From positions 1 to 41,371 of IMG/VR virus record IMGVR_UViG_3300028416_000444: 41,371 nucleotides of DNA; one strand, written 5' to 3'. The notes below the pieces were generated by a model. That model saw only the letters and a program-made list of their open reading frames with translations, searched no databases and was not told the DNA's origin. Of the stretch, positions 7,647-16,782 are shown one piece after another. The translations under genes and the position numbers were made by a program. The DNA comes from a virus. How positions within the stretch are numbered: position 1 is the first letter of the stretch; the number at the start of each line of letters is the position of its first letter.

Positions 7647-8132
7647 ATGACTACAGAAACTTCCTTTCGTAAACTAAAATCTCTCACTACTCATAGTCTA
7701 CAAAGTCTTTCTGCAAATATTATCGTCAAAGTTAAAGATGATTATATAGTTTTTAATCGCTACAAAATTTCCCCAACAGATCATGGTTACTATGAAGTAT
7801 ATCGTAACGACACTTTAGTACACGAGTTTACAAATAGTCGTAATGCGTTAGCATGGTGTATACTAGAAAAGCATGCAAGGATAGAAGATGCAAATAGCTT
7901 ATTAGGTCAAGATAAAAAGATAGGGTGGCTTGAGCTAGATATTGATAGACAAACACAGATAATGAACACCACTCAAGATAATGATAGAAGAGCGTTGATG
8001 GCAACTAAAGTAACTAATAACATTCATGTAAGAGGTGATATTAAAATTAAGTTACAAGAGCAAATTGAATTGGCTAAATACTATCAACAAAAAGGATTCG
8101 ACAATGAAACTGCAAGAACTAGCAAAAAATAA
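7647..8132 (+). CDS. Conserved unknown protein (161 aa)
   Basis: I start it at the ATG at 7647, just after the stop of the preceding gene; an upstream in-frame codon at 7572 would overlap that gene by about 70 nt. The N-terminal half looks beta-rich (IIVKVKDDYIVFNRYKI, then YYEVYRNDTLVHEF), and the C-terminal half is helical, ending in KDEs of mixed charge. It overlaps the next gene by 29 nt in a different frame. No known domain is recognised. Confidence 0.65.
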   Translation: MTTETSFRKLKSLTTHSLQSLSANIIVKVKDDYIVFNRYKISPTDHGYYEVYRNDTLVHEFTNSRNALAWCILEKHARIEDANSLLGQDKKIGWLELDIDRQTQIMNTTQDNDRRALMATKVTNNIHVRGDIKIKLQEQIELAKYYQQKGFDNETARTSKK

Positions 8133-8931
8133 AATAAAACAGGTTGGCAAAATCATGGAAGGCCACTTTAATCGAGATATTAATGTGTCAAAACTATCAA
8201 TGGAACAAGCAAAAACATTGTTAGCTAAGACATCTAACATAGTTGCTGAAGTACAGTCTAGCATTAACAGACACACAAGTGAAAGTAATCCAACATATCT
8301 CCAAGCACTAATGATGAAAGAAGCATTAGAAGCATATATTAAAGAAGGTACAGCTGAAACTAGAAATCCATATGCAGGCGGTACAGGAGAGCAAAAACAT
8401 ATTGCTCCAGGTGCAATGGCTCCAGCAGACATCAAAAAAGATGATGACGAAATGGAAGAAGCATGTGGCTCTACTCATAAAAAGAAAATGAAAGAGTACG
8501 GTAAGAAAAAAACTTACGAAGCTAAACAAATTAACGAAGCAGACGTTGAAGAAGCTCAAGTAACATTAGCGGCTCAAGACGTAGTTGATAGAATCCAAAA
8601 AATGTATGAAGATACAGCAGAAATGCAATATAAAGACTTACCTAACCTAGCACAAATGATGAAACAAGAGCTAGGCATTAATCAAACACAGGCATACTAT
8701 GATGCAACTAACACAGCAATTTCAACACTAGTTACTGCATTAGAGCAAGCAAAGACAGACTTAGAAAGTGCAATGGCTCCAATCACAGGTGAAGAAACTA
8801 TTAGCCCTGAAGAATTTACAGAACCAGAAGCAGATGTAGAAGATAACAGCACACCGCCAGAAATGGATGATGAAGAAGCAGTTATTGACGCACCGGAACT
8901 AGATACAGATTTAGGCAGAGAAAGAAGATAA
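8104..8931 (+). CDS. Acidic helical protein, unknown (275 aa)
   Basis: The ATG at 8104 is preferred because AAGGA lies 7-11 nt upstream; an in-frame start at 8035 lies deep in the previous gene. The protein has a basic N terminus (MKLQELAKNKIKQVGK), long predicted helices, a lysine patch (KKKMKEYGKKK) and a very acidic C-terminal tail. Charge-segregated helical proteins of this sort can be head-core or assembly proteins in T4-like phages, but nothing here proves it. It overlaps the next gene by one base (TAATG). Confidence 0.65.
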   Translation: MKLQELAKNKIKQVGKIMEGHFNRDINVSKLSMEQAKTLLAKTSNIVAEVQSSINRHTSESNPTYLQALMMKEALEAYIKEGTAETRNPYAGGTGEQKHIAPGAMAPADIKKDDDEMEEACGSTHKKKMKEYGKKKTYEAKQINEADVEEAQVTLAAQDVVDRIQKMYEDTAEMQYKDLPNLAQMMKQELGINQTQAYYDATNTAISTLVTALEQAKTDLESAMAPITGEETISPEEFTEPEADVEDNSTPPEMDDEEAVIDAPELDTDLGRERR

Positions 8932-9251
8932 TGAAACTATTTGAGGTATATGGTTCAGAGCATGAGCTAGCGGCCTTAGTTCAGTATCTTATCAGCCGTT
9001 CAGAAGATTTAGGCACTAAAGGAAAAGTAGGAACAGAATCTTTTCTTAAAATGGCAGATAATTTAGGTGTTAATGTGTCGATGTCACAACTACAATCAAT
9101 GGCACAACGACAGCCATTAAGCAATATGATTGCAGATGTTAATCCACAGCATGTTAGTTTTGATTTAACAAGCACAAAGAATCCTACAATGAGTGTTGAT
9201 AAAGCACGTAAAACAGTTGACTCCATGGCAAAACGAGCGATGAAAAGGTAA
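8931..9251 (+). CDS. Conserved unknown protein (106 aa)
   Basis: No named domain. The sequence alternates helices with a short central segment and has a basic C-terminal helix (ARKTVDSMAKRAMKR). It starts within the stop of the 275-aa gene and is the last gene before an intrinsic terminator, so it closes the 7.3-9.25 kb transcription unit. Confidence 0.65.
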   Translation: MKLFEVYGSEHELAALVQYLISRSEDLGTKGKVGTESFLKMADNLGVNVSMSQLQSMAQRQPLSNMIADVNPQHVSFDLTSTKNPTMSVDKARKTVDSMAKRAMKR

Positions 9252-9280
9252 ACTCAACATCAATCGTTGCTACTCCAGTA

Positions 9281-9306
9281 GCCCTATCTTTTGGTAGGGC
9301 TTTTTT
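9281..9306 (+). terminator. Rho-independent terminator
   Basis: GCCCTATC pairs with GGTAGGGC (8 bp with one T-G) around TTTT, followed by TTTTTT. It separates the late block from the Fe-S gene unit. Confidence 0.92.
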
Positions 9307-9310
9307 ATGG

Positions 9311-9340
9311 TTGACATTCAGACAATAAATAGTATACAAT
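9311..9340 (+). promoter_or_regulatory. Sigma70-like promoter upstream of iscU
   Basis: A perfect -35 TTGACA (9311-9316) is followed by TATACA after 16 nt or TACAAT after 18 nt. Between them AATAAATA (9324-9331) resembles a late box, so the unit might be read by both host-type and modified polymerase. AAGGAA precedes the iscU ATG. Confidence 0.7.
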
Positions 9341-9367
9341 AATACAATGTATTAAGGAAAAATATAT

Positions 9368-9748
9368 ATGGCATATTCAGATAAAGTTTTAGATCATTAT
9401 GAGAATCCAAGAAATGTTGGATCTTTAGATAAAGACAGTAAAGATGTAGGAACTGGCATGGTTGGCGCACCTGCTTGTGGTGACGTTATGAAACTACAGA
9501 TACAGGTAGAAGAAGGTGTTATCAAAGATGCCAAGTTCAAAACATATGGATGCGGTTCGGCTATAGCAAGTTCAAGTCTAGTAACAGAAATGTTAAAAGG
9601 TAAAACTATTGACCAAGCAGGTGATATTAAAAACTCAGCAATAGCAGAAGAACTAGCACTACCACCAGTTAAGATACATTGCTCTGTACTAGCAGAGGAC
9701 GCTATCAAATCAGCAATAATTGATTACAAAGAGAAGAATTCTAAATGA
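9368..9748 (+). CDS. iscU: Fe-S cluster assembly scaffold IscU
   Basis: The 126-aa protein is a complete IscU: GAPACGD with C37 and D39, TYGCGSA with C62, and the HscA-recognition motif LPPVK (98-102) followed by H104 and C105. IscU receives sulfur from the cysteine desulfurase IscS and iron to build [2Fe-2S] clusters. All ligands of the E. coli protein are present, so it should be active. It overlaps erpA by 4 nt (ATGA). No IscS, HscA/B or ferredoxin gene is in the window, so the host would have to supply sulfur. The gene has its own sigma70-like promoter and so may act early. Confidence 0.96.
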   Translation: MAYSDKVLDHYENPRNVGSLDKDSKDVGTGMVGAPACGDVMKLQIQVEEGVIKDAKFKTYGCGSAIASSSLVTEMLKGKTIDQAGDIKNSAIAEELALPPVKIHCSVLAEDAIKSAIIDYKEKNSK

Positions 9749-10074
9749 TAACAGTAACAGAGTCAGCAGTAAAAAAATTAAAAGAAATACTAGCAGAAGA
9801 AAACAACCCTGATCTTAAAGTTAGAATGTTTGTTAGTGGAGGTGGGTGCAGTGGTATGCAATATGGATTCACACTAGAAGATCAACCTGCAAATGAAGAT
9901 GACTTTGATTTAGAAGTTGCACCAGGTGTACACATGTTAGTAGACGCAATGAGCGGACAGTATGTACAAGGTGCTGAAGTTGATTGGAAAGAGTCAGTAC
10001 AAGGTGCACAGTTTGCTATTAGCAATCCTAACGCACAAACAAGTTGTGGATGTGGATCCAGTTTCTCAGTATGA
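9745..10074 (+). CDS. erpA: A-type Fe-S carrier, ErpA-like
   Basis: The protein has the three conserved cysteines of A-type carriers: C35 in [11 protein letters not shown] and C101/C103 in SCGCGSSF. The [10 protein letters not shown] sequence and length (109 aa) are closer to ErpA than to IscA. Such proteins pass [2Fe-2S] or [4Fe-4S] clusters from the scaffold to target enzymes. It lies between iscU and a second A-type gene, with 4-nt overlaps at both ends, which implies coupled translation. Likely targets inside this phage are the radical SAM enzymes; that link is inference. Confidence 0.9.
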   Translation: MITVTESAVKKLKEILAEENNPDLKVRMFVSGGGCSGMQYGFTLEDQPANEDDFDLEVAPGVHMLVDAMSGQYVQGAEVDWKESVQGAQFAISNPNAQTSCGCGSSFSV

Positions 10075-10391
10075 TAACTTTAACAGATAAAGCATACGAA
10101 CGAGCGTTACATTCAATTCAATCAAGAGAAAATACTATAGGACTTCGTGTTGGAGTAAGAACAGCAGGATGTTCTGGACTTGCTTATGTATTAGAGTTTG
10201 TTGACCAAATTGGTGAACATGACGAAGTGTTTGAGATTAAAGATGTTAAAATAATAATAGACAAGAAAAGTCTTGTATATCTTAATGGATTAGAAATGGA
10301 TTGGGTTAAACAAGGACTCAACGAAGGCTTTGAATTTAATAACCCAAATGCCAATGGTGAATGTGGCTGTGGGGAAAGTTTTACTGTATGA
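10071..10391 (+). CDS. iscA: A-type Fe-S carrier, IscA-like
   Basis: I place the start at the ATG at 10071, overlapping the erpA stop. The 106-aa protein has C34 in [10 protein letters not shown] and C98/C100 in GECGCGESF, the three ligands of the family. GCSGLAY is the IscA/SufA-type version, so it is a paralog of the preceding ErpA-like gene and not a copy. It completes an iscU-erpA-iscA order in a single operon. It overlaps the next gene by 4 nt. Confidence 0.92.
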   Translation: MITLTDKAYERALHSIQSRENTIGLRVGVRTAGCSGLAYVLEFVDQIGEHDEVFEIKDVKIIIDKKSLVYLNGLEMDWVKQGLNEGFEFNNPNANGECGCGESFTV

Positions 10392-11350
10392 AGAATAGGC
10401 TATTTACCTTTGGGTGTAGTTTTACAAAATACGGTTGGCCTACTTGGGCTGACATTTTAGGCCAAGAGTTTGATGAACATCAAAATTGGGGGAAAACTGG
10501 AGCAGGTAATCTATTCATTTTTTGCTCCCTTATGGAAGCCATACAGAGAGAATCAATCAGCAGTAATGACACTGTAATAATAATGTGGACTTCTCCTGGA
10601 AGAGAGGATAGATGGGTTAAAGGCCATTGGATAACTCCTGGTAGCATATATAATCAAGACGTTTATTCTAAAGATTGGGTAGATAAATTTGCTGACCCAG
10701 ATGGGTACTTAATTCGAGACTCGGCTTTGATATCATCAGCTAATAAAGTCTTAGATAATATTAAATGTGATTATCATCAGTTAAGTATGATGCCGTTTAA
10801 CATTGTTAATGATTCTGAACCTTCCTTAATTGAAAAAATAAAATCTAAATTTAATATTATAACAGGACAAGAAACAAAAAACGTTAAATCTATGATACCA
10901 TCTACAGATAAAGTTATTAATTTATATCAAAATGTTATAGATAAAATAAAACCGTCGGTGTTTGAAACGATCTTTAACAATGATTGGTATAGTCGGCAGG
11001 GCTTTAAGGCAAAGACTTGGGCTGAAGTTAGTTATAAAGAATCTAAGGAAACCTGGGCTCCTCATTGGCCTGCATATGAAGATTTTATCAATAAACAAAT
11101 AACTGAAGAAATATTACAGGAACTAAAGCAGTTTTATGGTTTTGACAATATAGATTTGTTTATAAAAGAAATACACCGATTTGAAAATAGAAATGACATA
11201 CATCCTACTCCTATAGAACATTTAGAATATCTTAACAAGGCATTGCCTGAATTCTTAATATCTAAAGAAACTATTGAATGGGCACAAAAAAAGCAAATAG
11301 ATGCAGAAAAAGGCATTGAATATATACATCCAAAAATAAGTAGGCTATAA
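10388..11350 (+). CDS. SGNH/GDSL-like hydrolase (320 aa)
   Basis: The start is the ATG at 10388 overlapping the iscA stop (ATGA). The first 20 residues contain [16 protein letters not shown], an SGNH block I with the serine in GCS; GKTGAGN follows as a block II/III-like element, and [13 protein letters not shown] near the C terminus resembles block V with its Asp and His. This supports an esterase/acyl-hydrolase fold. A cell-surface or glycan substrate is possible but not shown. A second, divergent SGNH-like protein lies at 28818-29528. Confidence 0.7.
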   Translation: MKNRLFTFGCSFTKYGWPTWADILGQEFDEHQNWGKTGAGNLFIFCSLMEAIQRESISSNDTVIIMWTSPGREDRWVKGHWITPGSIYNQDVYSKDWVDKFADPDGYLIRDSALISSANKVLDNIKCDYHQLSMMPFNIVNDSEPSLIEKIKSKFNIITGQETKNVKSMIPSTDKVINLYQNVIDKIKPSVFETIFNNDWYSRQGFKAKTWAEVSYKESKETWAPHWPAYEDFINKQITEEILQELKQFYGFDNIDLFIKEIHRFENRNDIHPTPIEHLEYLNKALPEFLISKETIEWAQKKQIDAEKGIEYIHPKISRL

Positions 11351-11353
11351 TAA

Positions 11354-12037
11354 ATGATAAAACAAGTATACGAATATAAAGAACTAAAACGTACAACAAC
11401 AGAAAAGCAACGTTTATATACATGCCCTGATGGTAACGCAGTTCCTAGTGTTACAACAATCTTAGACAAAACTAAATCAGAAGAAAAGAAAGCAGGACTG
11501 GCACGCTGGCGTAAGAGTGTAGGTGAAGCTAAAGCAAAAGAAATAGTTACAGAAGCGGCTAACAGAGGCACACGCATGCACACCTACTTAGAAAACTATG
11601 TGCTTGGCGAAGAACTAAAAGACAAAGTATCAAATCCTTTTGCTCAGCAAAGTTTAGACATGGCCAAGATAGTTATTGACGAAGGACTTAAAGATGTTGA
11701 TGAGTATTGGGGGACAGAAGTAGCATTATATCATCCTAAGATTTATGCAGGTACTACAGACCTAGTAGGTGTACACAAAGGCGAGCCTGCAATTATGGAC
11801 TTTAAACAAACTAATAAGCCAAAGAAGCGTGAATGGATTGAGGATTACTTCCTACAACTATGTGCATACGCAGAAGCACACAACGAAGTGTACGGAACTA
11901 ATATTCGTAAAGGTGTTGTGCTTATGTGTTCAAAAGACTACAAGTATCAAGAGTTTATCTCAGAAGGTACTGAATGGGATATGTGGCGTGACCTATGGTG
12001 GCAACGTGTTGAGGAATACTACGTTAATCATAGATAA
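11354..12037 (+). CDS. PD-(D/E)XK nuclease, RecB/Cas4-like
   Basis: Motifs appear in the expected order for a RecB-type nuclease: GTRMHTYLE (residues 72-80) with the leading histidine, E122, GTTDLV with D136, IMDFK with D149 and K151, and the QLCAYAEA element (168-175). It is about 227 aa with no helicase part, so a stand-alone exonuclease. Such enzymes in T4-like marine phages probably act in DNA degradation or recombination. It starts 3 nt after the SGNH gene. The stop overlaps a late-type box that leads to the next gene. Confidence 0.85.
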   Translation: MIKQVYEYKELKRTTTEKQRLYTCPDGNAVPSVTTILDKTKSEEKKAGLARWRKSVGEAKAKEIVTEAANRGTRMHTYLENYVLGEELKDKVSNPFAQQSLDMAKIVIDEGLKDVDEYWGTEVALYHPKIYAGTTDLVGVHKGEPAIMDFKQTNKPKKREWIEDYFLQLCAYAEAHNEVYGTNIRKGVVLMCSKDYKYQEFISEGTEWDMWRDLWWQRVEEYYVNHR

Positions 12038-12040
12038 ATA
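12033..12040 (+). promoter_or_regulatory. Late-type promoter abutting a start codon
   Basis: GATAAATA overlaps the nuclease stop, and the ATG of the membrane protein gene begins 6 nt downstream (12047). T4-late spacing would put the first transcribed base at or next to that ATG, giving a leaderless mRNA. No Shine-Dalgarno is visible. Confidence 0.45.
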
Positions 12041-12046
12041 TGATTA

Positions 12047-12406
12047 ATGGAACTTATATTATTCGCATTAATAATCAAACACTGTATAATAGATCTTGGT
12101 ATACAAAGCCATTTTCTGTGGGGCAAGACACATAACAAAATAAATTATTTTGGCTGTCATGCTCATTACCTACATCATGCTATAGGAACATTCATAGCTT
12201 TTATACTATTCACAGATATTAAAACAGCACTACTAGCAACAGTAATAGACTACATAGTGCATTGGCATGTTGACTTTACTAAACACAACGTTAATACCTA
12301 TTTTGAATTAACAAGAAAAGATAAATGGTATTGGTGGACAGCAACAATTGATCAACTTCTACATTTTTTAACTTACTATTTGTTAGTCATCTATCTCGTC
12401 AACTAG
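12047..12406 (+). CDS. DUF3307-like integral membrane protein
   Basis: The 119-aa protein has about four membrane helices carrying conserved polar residues: KHCIIDLGIQSHFLW in the first, CHAHYLHHAIGTF in the second, IDYIVHWHVDFTKH in the third and TIDQLLHFLTYY in the last. This pattern of His/Asp residues in helices matches the DUF3307 family; its function is unknown. The clustered histidines suggest metal binding. No Shine-Dalgarno precedes the ATG. It lies between two late-type boxes. Confidence 0.75.
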   Translation: MELILFALIIKHCIIDLGIQSHFLWGKTHNKINYFGCHAHYLHHAIGTFIAFILFTDIKTALLATVIDYIVHWHVDFTKHNVNTYFELTRKDKWYWWTATIDQLLHFLTYYLLVIYLVN

Positions 12407-12419
12407 ATAAATACTATCA
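12406..12419 (+). promoter_or_regulatory. T4-late-type promoter, GATAAATACTATCA
   Basis: This is an exact 14-nt copy of the element at 2754-2767 and matches the T4 late consensus TATAAATACTATT closely. The tail fibre ATG lies 26 nt beyond the 8-nt box (12440). Confidence 0.72.
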
Positions 12420-12439
12420 TAATAAATGGATAGAGACTT

Positions 12440-14014
12440 ATGGCAATAGTACAAATTTCAAAGATACAACATCGTAAAGGCTTACAAGAAAACCTACCTC
12501 AACTAGCAGGTGGTGAATTAGGTTGGGCACAAGACCAACGCAGACTTTATATTGGTAACGGAACATTAGTTGACGGTGCACCAGTTATTGGTAATACAGA
12601 AGTACTAACAGAGTTTAGTGATGTATTATCAGTTGCAACTCCGTATACATATAAAGGTGAAGCCGCAGGGTATACAGTTAAAACAGATGAACCTGCTGTT
12701 GAAAGAAAGATAGGAGGTAAACTAGATGAGTTTGCTTCAGTAAAAGACTTTGGTGCAAAAGGCGACGGCGAAACAGATGATACAGTAGCAATTAATAGAG
12801 CATTTTACGAATTATTTTGCCGTGAAAAGAATCCAGAAATAAGACGCAGTTTATATTTTCCTGCAGGAATTTACAAAACATCAAACACAATTTTAGTTCC
12901 ACCATACGCTAAAGTATATGGCGAAGGTGTTGAATCTTCAATTATCAGAATGGCTCCAGATGATTCATCAATGCCAACATTTGCAATGCGTACTACAGAT
13001 AGTTTACAGCAAACAGGTGCAAACATTGGATCTAACTCTGCTATACTACCTAAGAATATTGAAATGAGTTCTATGACTATTGAGTCAAATGTTGAAACTC
13101 ATATTTTATTAGTTGAATCAGCACAGCAATGCTATTTTGAATCAATGAACTTTACAGGTCCTTTACTAAAAGCAGATTTAACAGATGCTACTAAAGGTAC
13201 AATAGCAATTGAAGTTGAAGGAACAGCGGCGGCAACACCAGAAATGATTACATTTGATAAATGTGGAATAAGTGGTTGTACATATGGTGTCAAAGCAGAC
13301 GCCAACTCAAATGGCGTCACATTTACCAATGGACGTTTTCATATCCTATGGAGAGCTGTGCAGTTAGGAGAAGATACAACTGATGTTGGTCCTTTAGGGT
13401 ATCGTATTACACAAAACTTATTCGACGACGTTTCAGATTCAGGTATTTACTTTGCTAATGTAAGCAAAAACATCTCAGGACATAATGTTTTCTTAGATGT
13501 TGCTAATACATTTAATGGAACAGGTAATCCAAGTGAATCAATAATTCAAATTCTAGCAGATGATAATATCTCTGTTGGAGATATGTTTGAGCGTACTGAT
13601 GCAGATGATTTAATACATACCCGAGTTGATGTTGCTAACACTGTAAGAGGTATATATTTTGACAATGCAAGAGGTATTGCATACGGTAACTATAAACGTG
13701 AATCAGGTGTTAGAGCAACAATTGAAAATAATCAAACTTCAGCACAAACTATTTTTACTAGACAGGAAAACGGATTCTGTTGTTTTAACATTGATTATTC
13801 TATATCAAGAGGCGACGCAAAACGTATTGGTACATTAACAGTTACGCTGTCACAAGGTTCAAATGCACTTTCTTATGTAGATGACTACAATGAAAATGCA
13901 GAAACAGGTGTTGTGTTATCTGTAACAGAATCAGGATCAAACTTTTTATTCAAGTATACTAGTACAAACACCGTACCTGGGCACATTCATTATTCATTAA
14001 CACATTTACGCTAG
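12440..14014 (+). CDS. Tail fibre/spike protein with pectate-lyase-like beta-helix
   Basis: The N-terminal 45 residues (KIQHRKG, LAGGELGWAQ, RRLYIGNGT) match the virion-attachment module found at the start of many tail fibres, including the Mtd type. Residues 101-114 (VKDFGAKGDGETDD) are the classic opening of a pectate-lyase-3 right-handed beta-helix. About 300 residues of beta-helical rungs follow, then a C-terminal domain (about 430-524) that could be a receptor-binding or trimerisation unit. It is a late gene behind a strong late promoter and is probably the host-recognition protein. Whether it cuts a polysaccharide cannot be decided here. Confidence 0.85.
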   Translation: MAIVQISKIQHRKGLQENLPQLAGGELGWAQDQRRLYIGNGTLVDGAPVIGNTEVLTEFSDVLSVATPYTYKGEAAGYTVKTDEPAVERKIGGKLDEFASVKDFGAKGDGETDDTVAINRAFYELFCREKNPEIRRSLYFPAGIYKTSNTILVPPYAKVYGEGVESSIIRMAPDDSSMPTFAMRTTDSLQQTGANIGSNSAILPKNIEMSSMTIESNVETHILLVESAQQCYFESMNFTGPLLKADLTDATKGTIAIEVEGTAAATPEMITFDKCGISGCTYGVKADANSNGVTFTNGRFHILWRAVQLGEDTTDVGPLGYRITQNLFDDVSDSGIYFANVSKNISGHNVFLDVANTFNGTGNPSESIIQILADDNISVGDMFERTDADDLIHTRVDVANTVRGIYFDNARGIAYGNYKRESGVRATIENNQTSAQTIFTRQENGFCCFNIDYSISRGDAKRIGTLTVTLSQGSNALSYVDDYNENAETGVVLSVTESGSNFLFKYTSTNTVPGHIHYSLTHLR

Positions 14015-14020
14015 TCAACA

Positions 14021-14452
14021 ATGTGGGCACAAACCTATGAAGAAAGGTTAAGACTCTGGGCATCCTTACGAGAGTCTGTCAGTAACAAATCTTTAACTGA
14101 ACAACTCAATATAATAAACAATTGGTGGAGCCACGCTCCTAGAGTCAATAATGTAGTACATTGGCACGATAAAGAAAATTGGTTATCCCCCTGGGAACTT
14201 TTGGCAGAAAAAGGATATTGCGAACTTGCATCTGCTCTCGGTTTAGCTTATACTATAATTCTAGTCAACAAAAACGTAGATGTACAAATAGCACAAGCAA
14301 AGGACGAGTCTAGCAGTGACGTTACAATACTAATTGTTGATGATGAACATATTCTTAACTGGGACATTAACTCAGTGATAAGTAAAGAACAGTACAAATT
14401 TGAAATTAAAGAAACATTTGATTGCACCAAACTTAACGAGATGATTGGATAG
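14021..14452 (+). CDS. Conserved unknown protein downstream of tail fibre (143 aa)
   Basis: The protein has a striking tryptophan-rich N-terminal half (NNWWSHAPRVNN, HWHDKENWLSPWELL) followed by YCELASALGLAYTIILV, and then a beta-type C-terminal half. The W-W-AP ... HWHD ... PWELL pattern is conserved in marine T4-like phages as far as I recall, without known function. The Cys and His residues could form a papain-like site, but I cannot see a full triad. Its position directly after the tail fibre (6 nt) makes a chaperone or tail-assembly role plausible. It ends 2 nt before nrdA. Confidence 0.6.
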   Translation: MWAQTYEERLRLWASLRESVSNKSLTEQLNIINNWWSHAPRVNNVVHWHDKENWLSPWELLAEKGYCELASALGLAYTIILVNKNVDVQIAQAKDESSSDVTILIVDDEHILNWDINSVISKEQYKFEIKETFDCTKLNEMIG

Positions 14453-14454
14453 AA

Positions 14455-16764
14455 ATGGCAGAGATATTAGTAACAAAAAGAGATGGCGAAAAAGAGCCTT
14501 TAGAAATAGACAAACTACATAAAGTTGTTATGTGGGCCTGTGAAGGCATTACTGGTGTTTCAGCTAGTGAAGTTGAAATTAAAAGTCACTTACAATTTTA
14601 CAATGGTATTAAAACAGCAGACATACAAGAAACAGTTATTAAAAGTGCGGCTGATTTAATAACAGAAGAAACGCCAAACTATCAGATAGTTGGAGGTAGA
14701 TTAATTAACTATCATATACGTAAAGATGTATATGGACAGTTTGAACCTTGGCATGTTAAAAAGATAATAGAAAAAAATATTGACTTAGGAATGTATGATC
14801 CTGAGCTTATGGATTTATATACCAGTGACGAATGGGATAAGATAAATGGCTATGTCAAACACGAAAGAGATGAGTCATTGACATATGTTGCTATGGAACA
14901 ATTCCGTGGAAAGTATCTTGTACAGAATAGAGTAACAGGTGAACTATATGAGTCACCGCAGATAACTTATATTTTAATTGCGGCAGTACTGTTTGGAAAC
15001 TATCCTAAAGAAACAAGATTAAAATATGTAAGAGAATACTACGACGCAATTTCAACACACCAAATATCACTACCCACTCCTGTAATGGCTGGCGTAAGAA
15101 CTAGCCAAAGACAGTTTTCAAGTTGTGTTCTTATTGAAACAGATGATTCACTAGATTCGATCAATGCTACATCATCAAGTATTGTTAGATATGTTTCACA
15201 GAAAGCAGGCATAGGTATTGGTGCAGGTCGTATTCGTGCTATTAAATCGCCAATTAGAAAAGGTGATGCTTATCACACAGGCGTTATTCCTTTCTATAAA
15301 CTATTTCAAGCGGCTACAAGATCATGTTCACAGGGTGGAGTTAGAAATGGTGCGGCTACTTTGTACTATCCAATATGGCATTTAGAAGTAGAAGACTTGC
15401 TAGTGCTTAAAAATAATAAAGGCACTGATGACAATCGTGTTAGACATATGGACTATGGTATACAGTTTAATAAACTAATGTATGAAAGACTGTTGTCAGG
15501 TGGAGATATAACTTTATTCTCGCCACATGATGTTCCAGAGATGTATGATGCTTTCTTTAACGATCAAGATAAGTTTAAAGAACTATATGAAACAGCAGAG
15601 CGTAATACTCGCATACGTAAGAAAACAATCAAAGCAATTGACCTGTTTGGACAGTTTGTACAAGAGCGTAAAGACACAGGTAGAATATATTTACAAAATG
15701 TAGATCATGCTAATACTCACGGTAGTTTTAAAGAAGATGTAGCACCAATTAAGCAATCAAACTTGTGTTGTGAAATTGACTTACCTACGAAGCCACTAAG
15801 TGATTTAAATGACGCTACGGGCGAAATAGCACTGTGTACGCTATCGGCAATTAATTGGGGAGTATTTAGAACTCCTGAAGAAATGGAAAAGGCATGCACG
15901 CTTGCAGTTAGAGGATTGGACGCATTATTAAGTTATCAAAACTATCCTGTATTAGCGGCGGCATATGCAACACAGAATAGACGACCACTAGGTATAGGTA
16001 TTATTAATCTTGCTTATTGGCTAGCAAAGAATGACTTTACATATTCTGATCCAAGTTGTTTACCAGAACTAGATAGATGGGCACAGCATTGGTCATATTA
16101 TTTGATTAAAGCAAGTGCAGACCTAGCAGAAGAGTTTGGATCCTGTCCTAAGTCAAGCGAAACAAAGTATCATGATGGTATATTACCTGTTGATACATAT
16201 AAAAAAGAAGTTGATGAATTAGTTGATCCAGTTGATCATGTTGATTGGAAAGGTCTTAGAACACAGCTTAAAGCTACAGGTATACGTAATTCAACGCTAA
16301 TGGCATTAATGCCAGCAGAAACATCTGCACAGATTAGTAATTCAACAAATGGTGTAGAACCACCTAGAAGTTACATTAGTATTAAACAAAGTAAACACGG
16401 AGCATTAAAACAGGTTGTACCCGAATTTAGACGCCTTAAAAATAAGTACGAACTACTATGGGATCAGAAGTCACCGGAGGGTTATCTAAAAATTATGTCA
16501 GTTCTCCAGAAGTATATTGATCAAGGCATTTCGGTAAATACTTCTTACAATCCAGCCTACTATGAAGATGATAAAGTGTCAATGAGTGACTTACTCAAGC
16601 ACATTGTAATGTTTTATAAGTATGGCGGAAAACAGTTATACTACAATAACACACACGACGGACAAGGTGAAATAGATGTTGATCGTGATGTTAAAGATAG
16701 TGTAGAAGTTGATAATTCACCGGAGCAGTACGACGAAGACGACTGCGATAGTTGTAAAATTTAA
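14455..16764 (+). CDS. nrdA: Ribonucleoside-diphosphate reductase alpha subunit, class Ia
   Basis: The 769-aa protein is a complete class Ia large subunit, which reduces ribonucleotides to deoxyribonucleotides for phage DNA synthesis. Residues 1-90 form an ATP-cone allosteric domain. The active site has C224 (FSSCVL), the N436-L-C438-C-E440 triad and C461, equivalent to E. coli C225, N437/C439/E441 and C462. The C-terminal tail ends in CDSCKI, the redox pair re-reduced by glutaredoxin, which is encoded nearby at 19578. All key residues are intact. nrdB follows after 18 nt. Confidence 0.97.
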   Translation: MAEILVTKRDGEKEPLEIDKLHKVVMWACEGITGVSASEVEIKSHLQFYNGIKTADIQETVIKSAADLITEETPNYQIVGGRLINYHIRKDVYGQFEPWHVKKIIEKNIDLGMYDPELMDLYTSDEWDKINGYVKHERDESLTYVAMEQFRGKYLVQNRVTGELYESPQITYILIAAVLFGNYPKETRLKYVREYYDAISTHQISLPTPVMAGVRTSQRQFSSCVLIETDDSLDSINATSSSIVRYVSQKAGIGIGAGRIRAIKSPIRKGDAYHTGVIPFYKLFQAATRSCSQGGVRNGAATLYYPIWHLEVEDLLVLKNNKGTDDNRVRHMDYGIQFNKLMYERLLSGGDITLFSPHDVPEMYDAFFNDQDKFKELYETAERNTRIRKKTIKAIDLFGQFVQERKDTGRIYLQNVDHANTHGSFKEDVAPIKQSNLCCEIDLPTKPLSDLNDATGEIALCTLSAINWGVFRTPEEMEKACTLAVRGLDALLSYQNYPVLAAAYATQNRRPLGIGIINLAYWLAKNDFTYSDPSCLPELDRWAQHWSYYLIKASADLAEEFGSCPKSSETKYHDGILPVDTYKKEVDELVDPVDHVDWKGLRTQLKATGIRNSTLMALMPAETSAQISNSTNGVEPPRSYISIKQSKHGALKQVVPEFRRLKNKYELLWDQKSPEGYLKIMSVLQKYIDQGISVNTSYNPAYYEDDKVSMSDLLKHIVMFYKYGGKQLYYNNTHDGQGEIDVDRDVKDSVEVDNSPEQYDEDDCDSCKI

Positions 16765-16782
16765 GTTAGGGGCAATATACAA

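Noticed and set aside
11769-12047. Plus-strand frame overlapping the RecB-like nuclease
   Set aside because: It is out of frame with a gene that has all its family motifs; the product shows no recognisable pattern.
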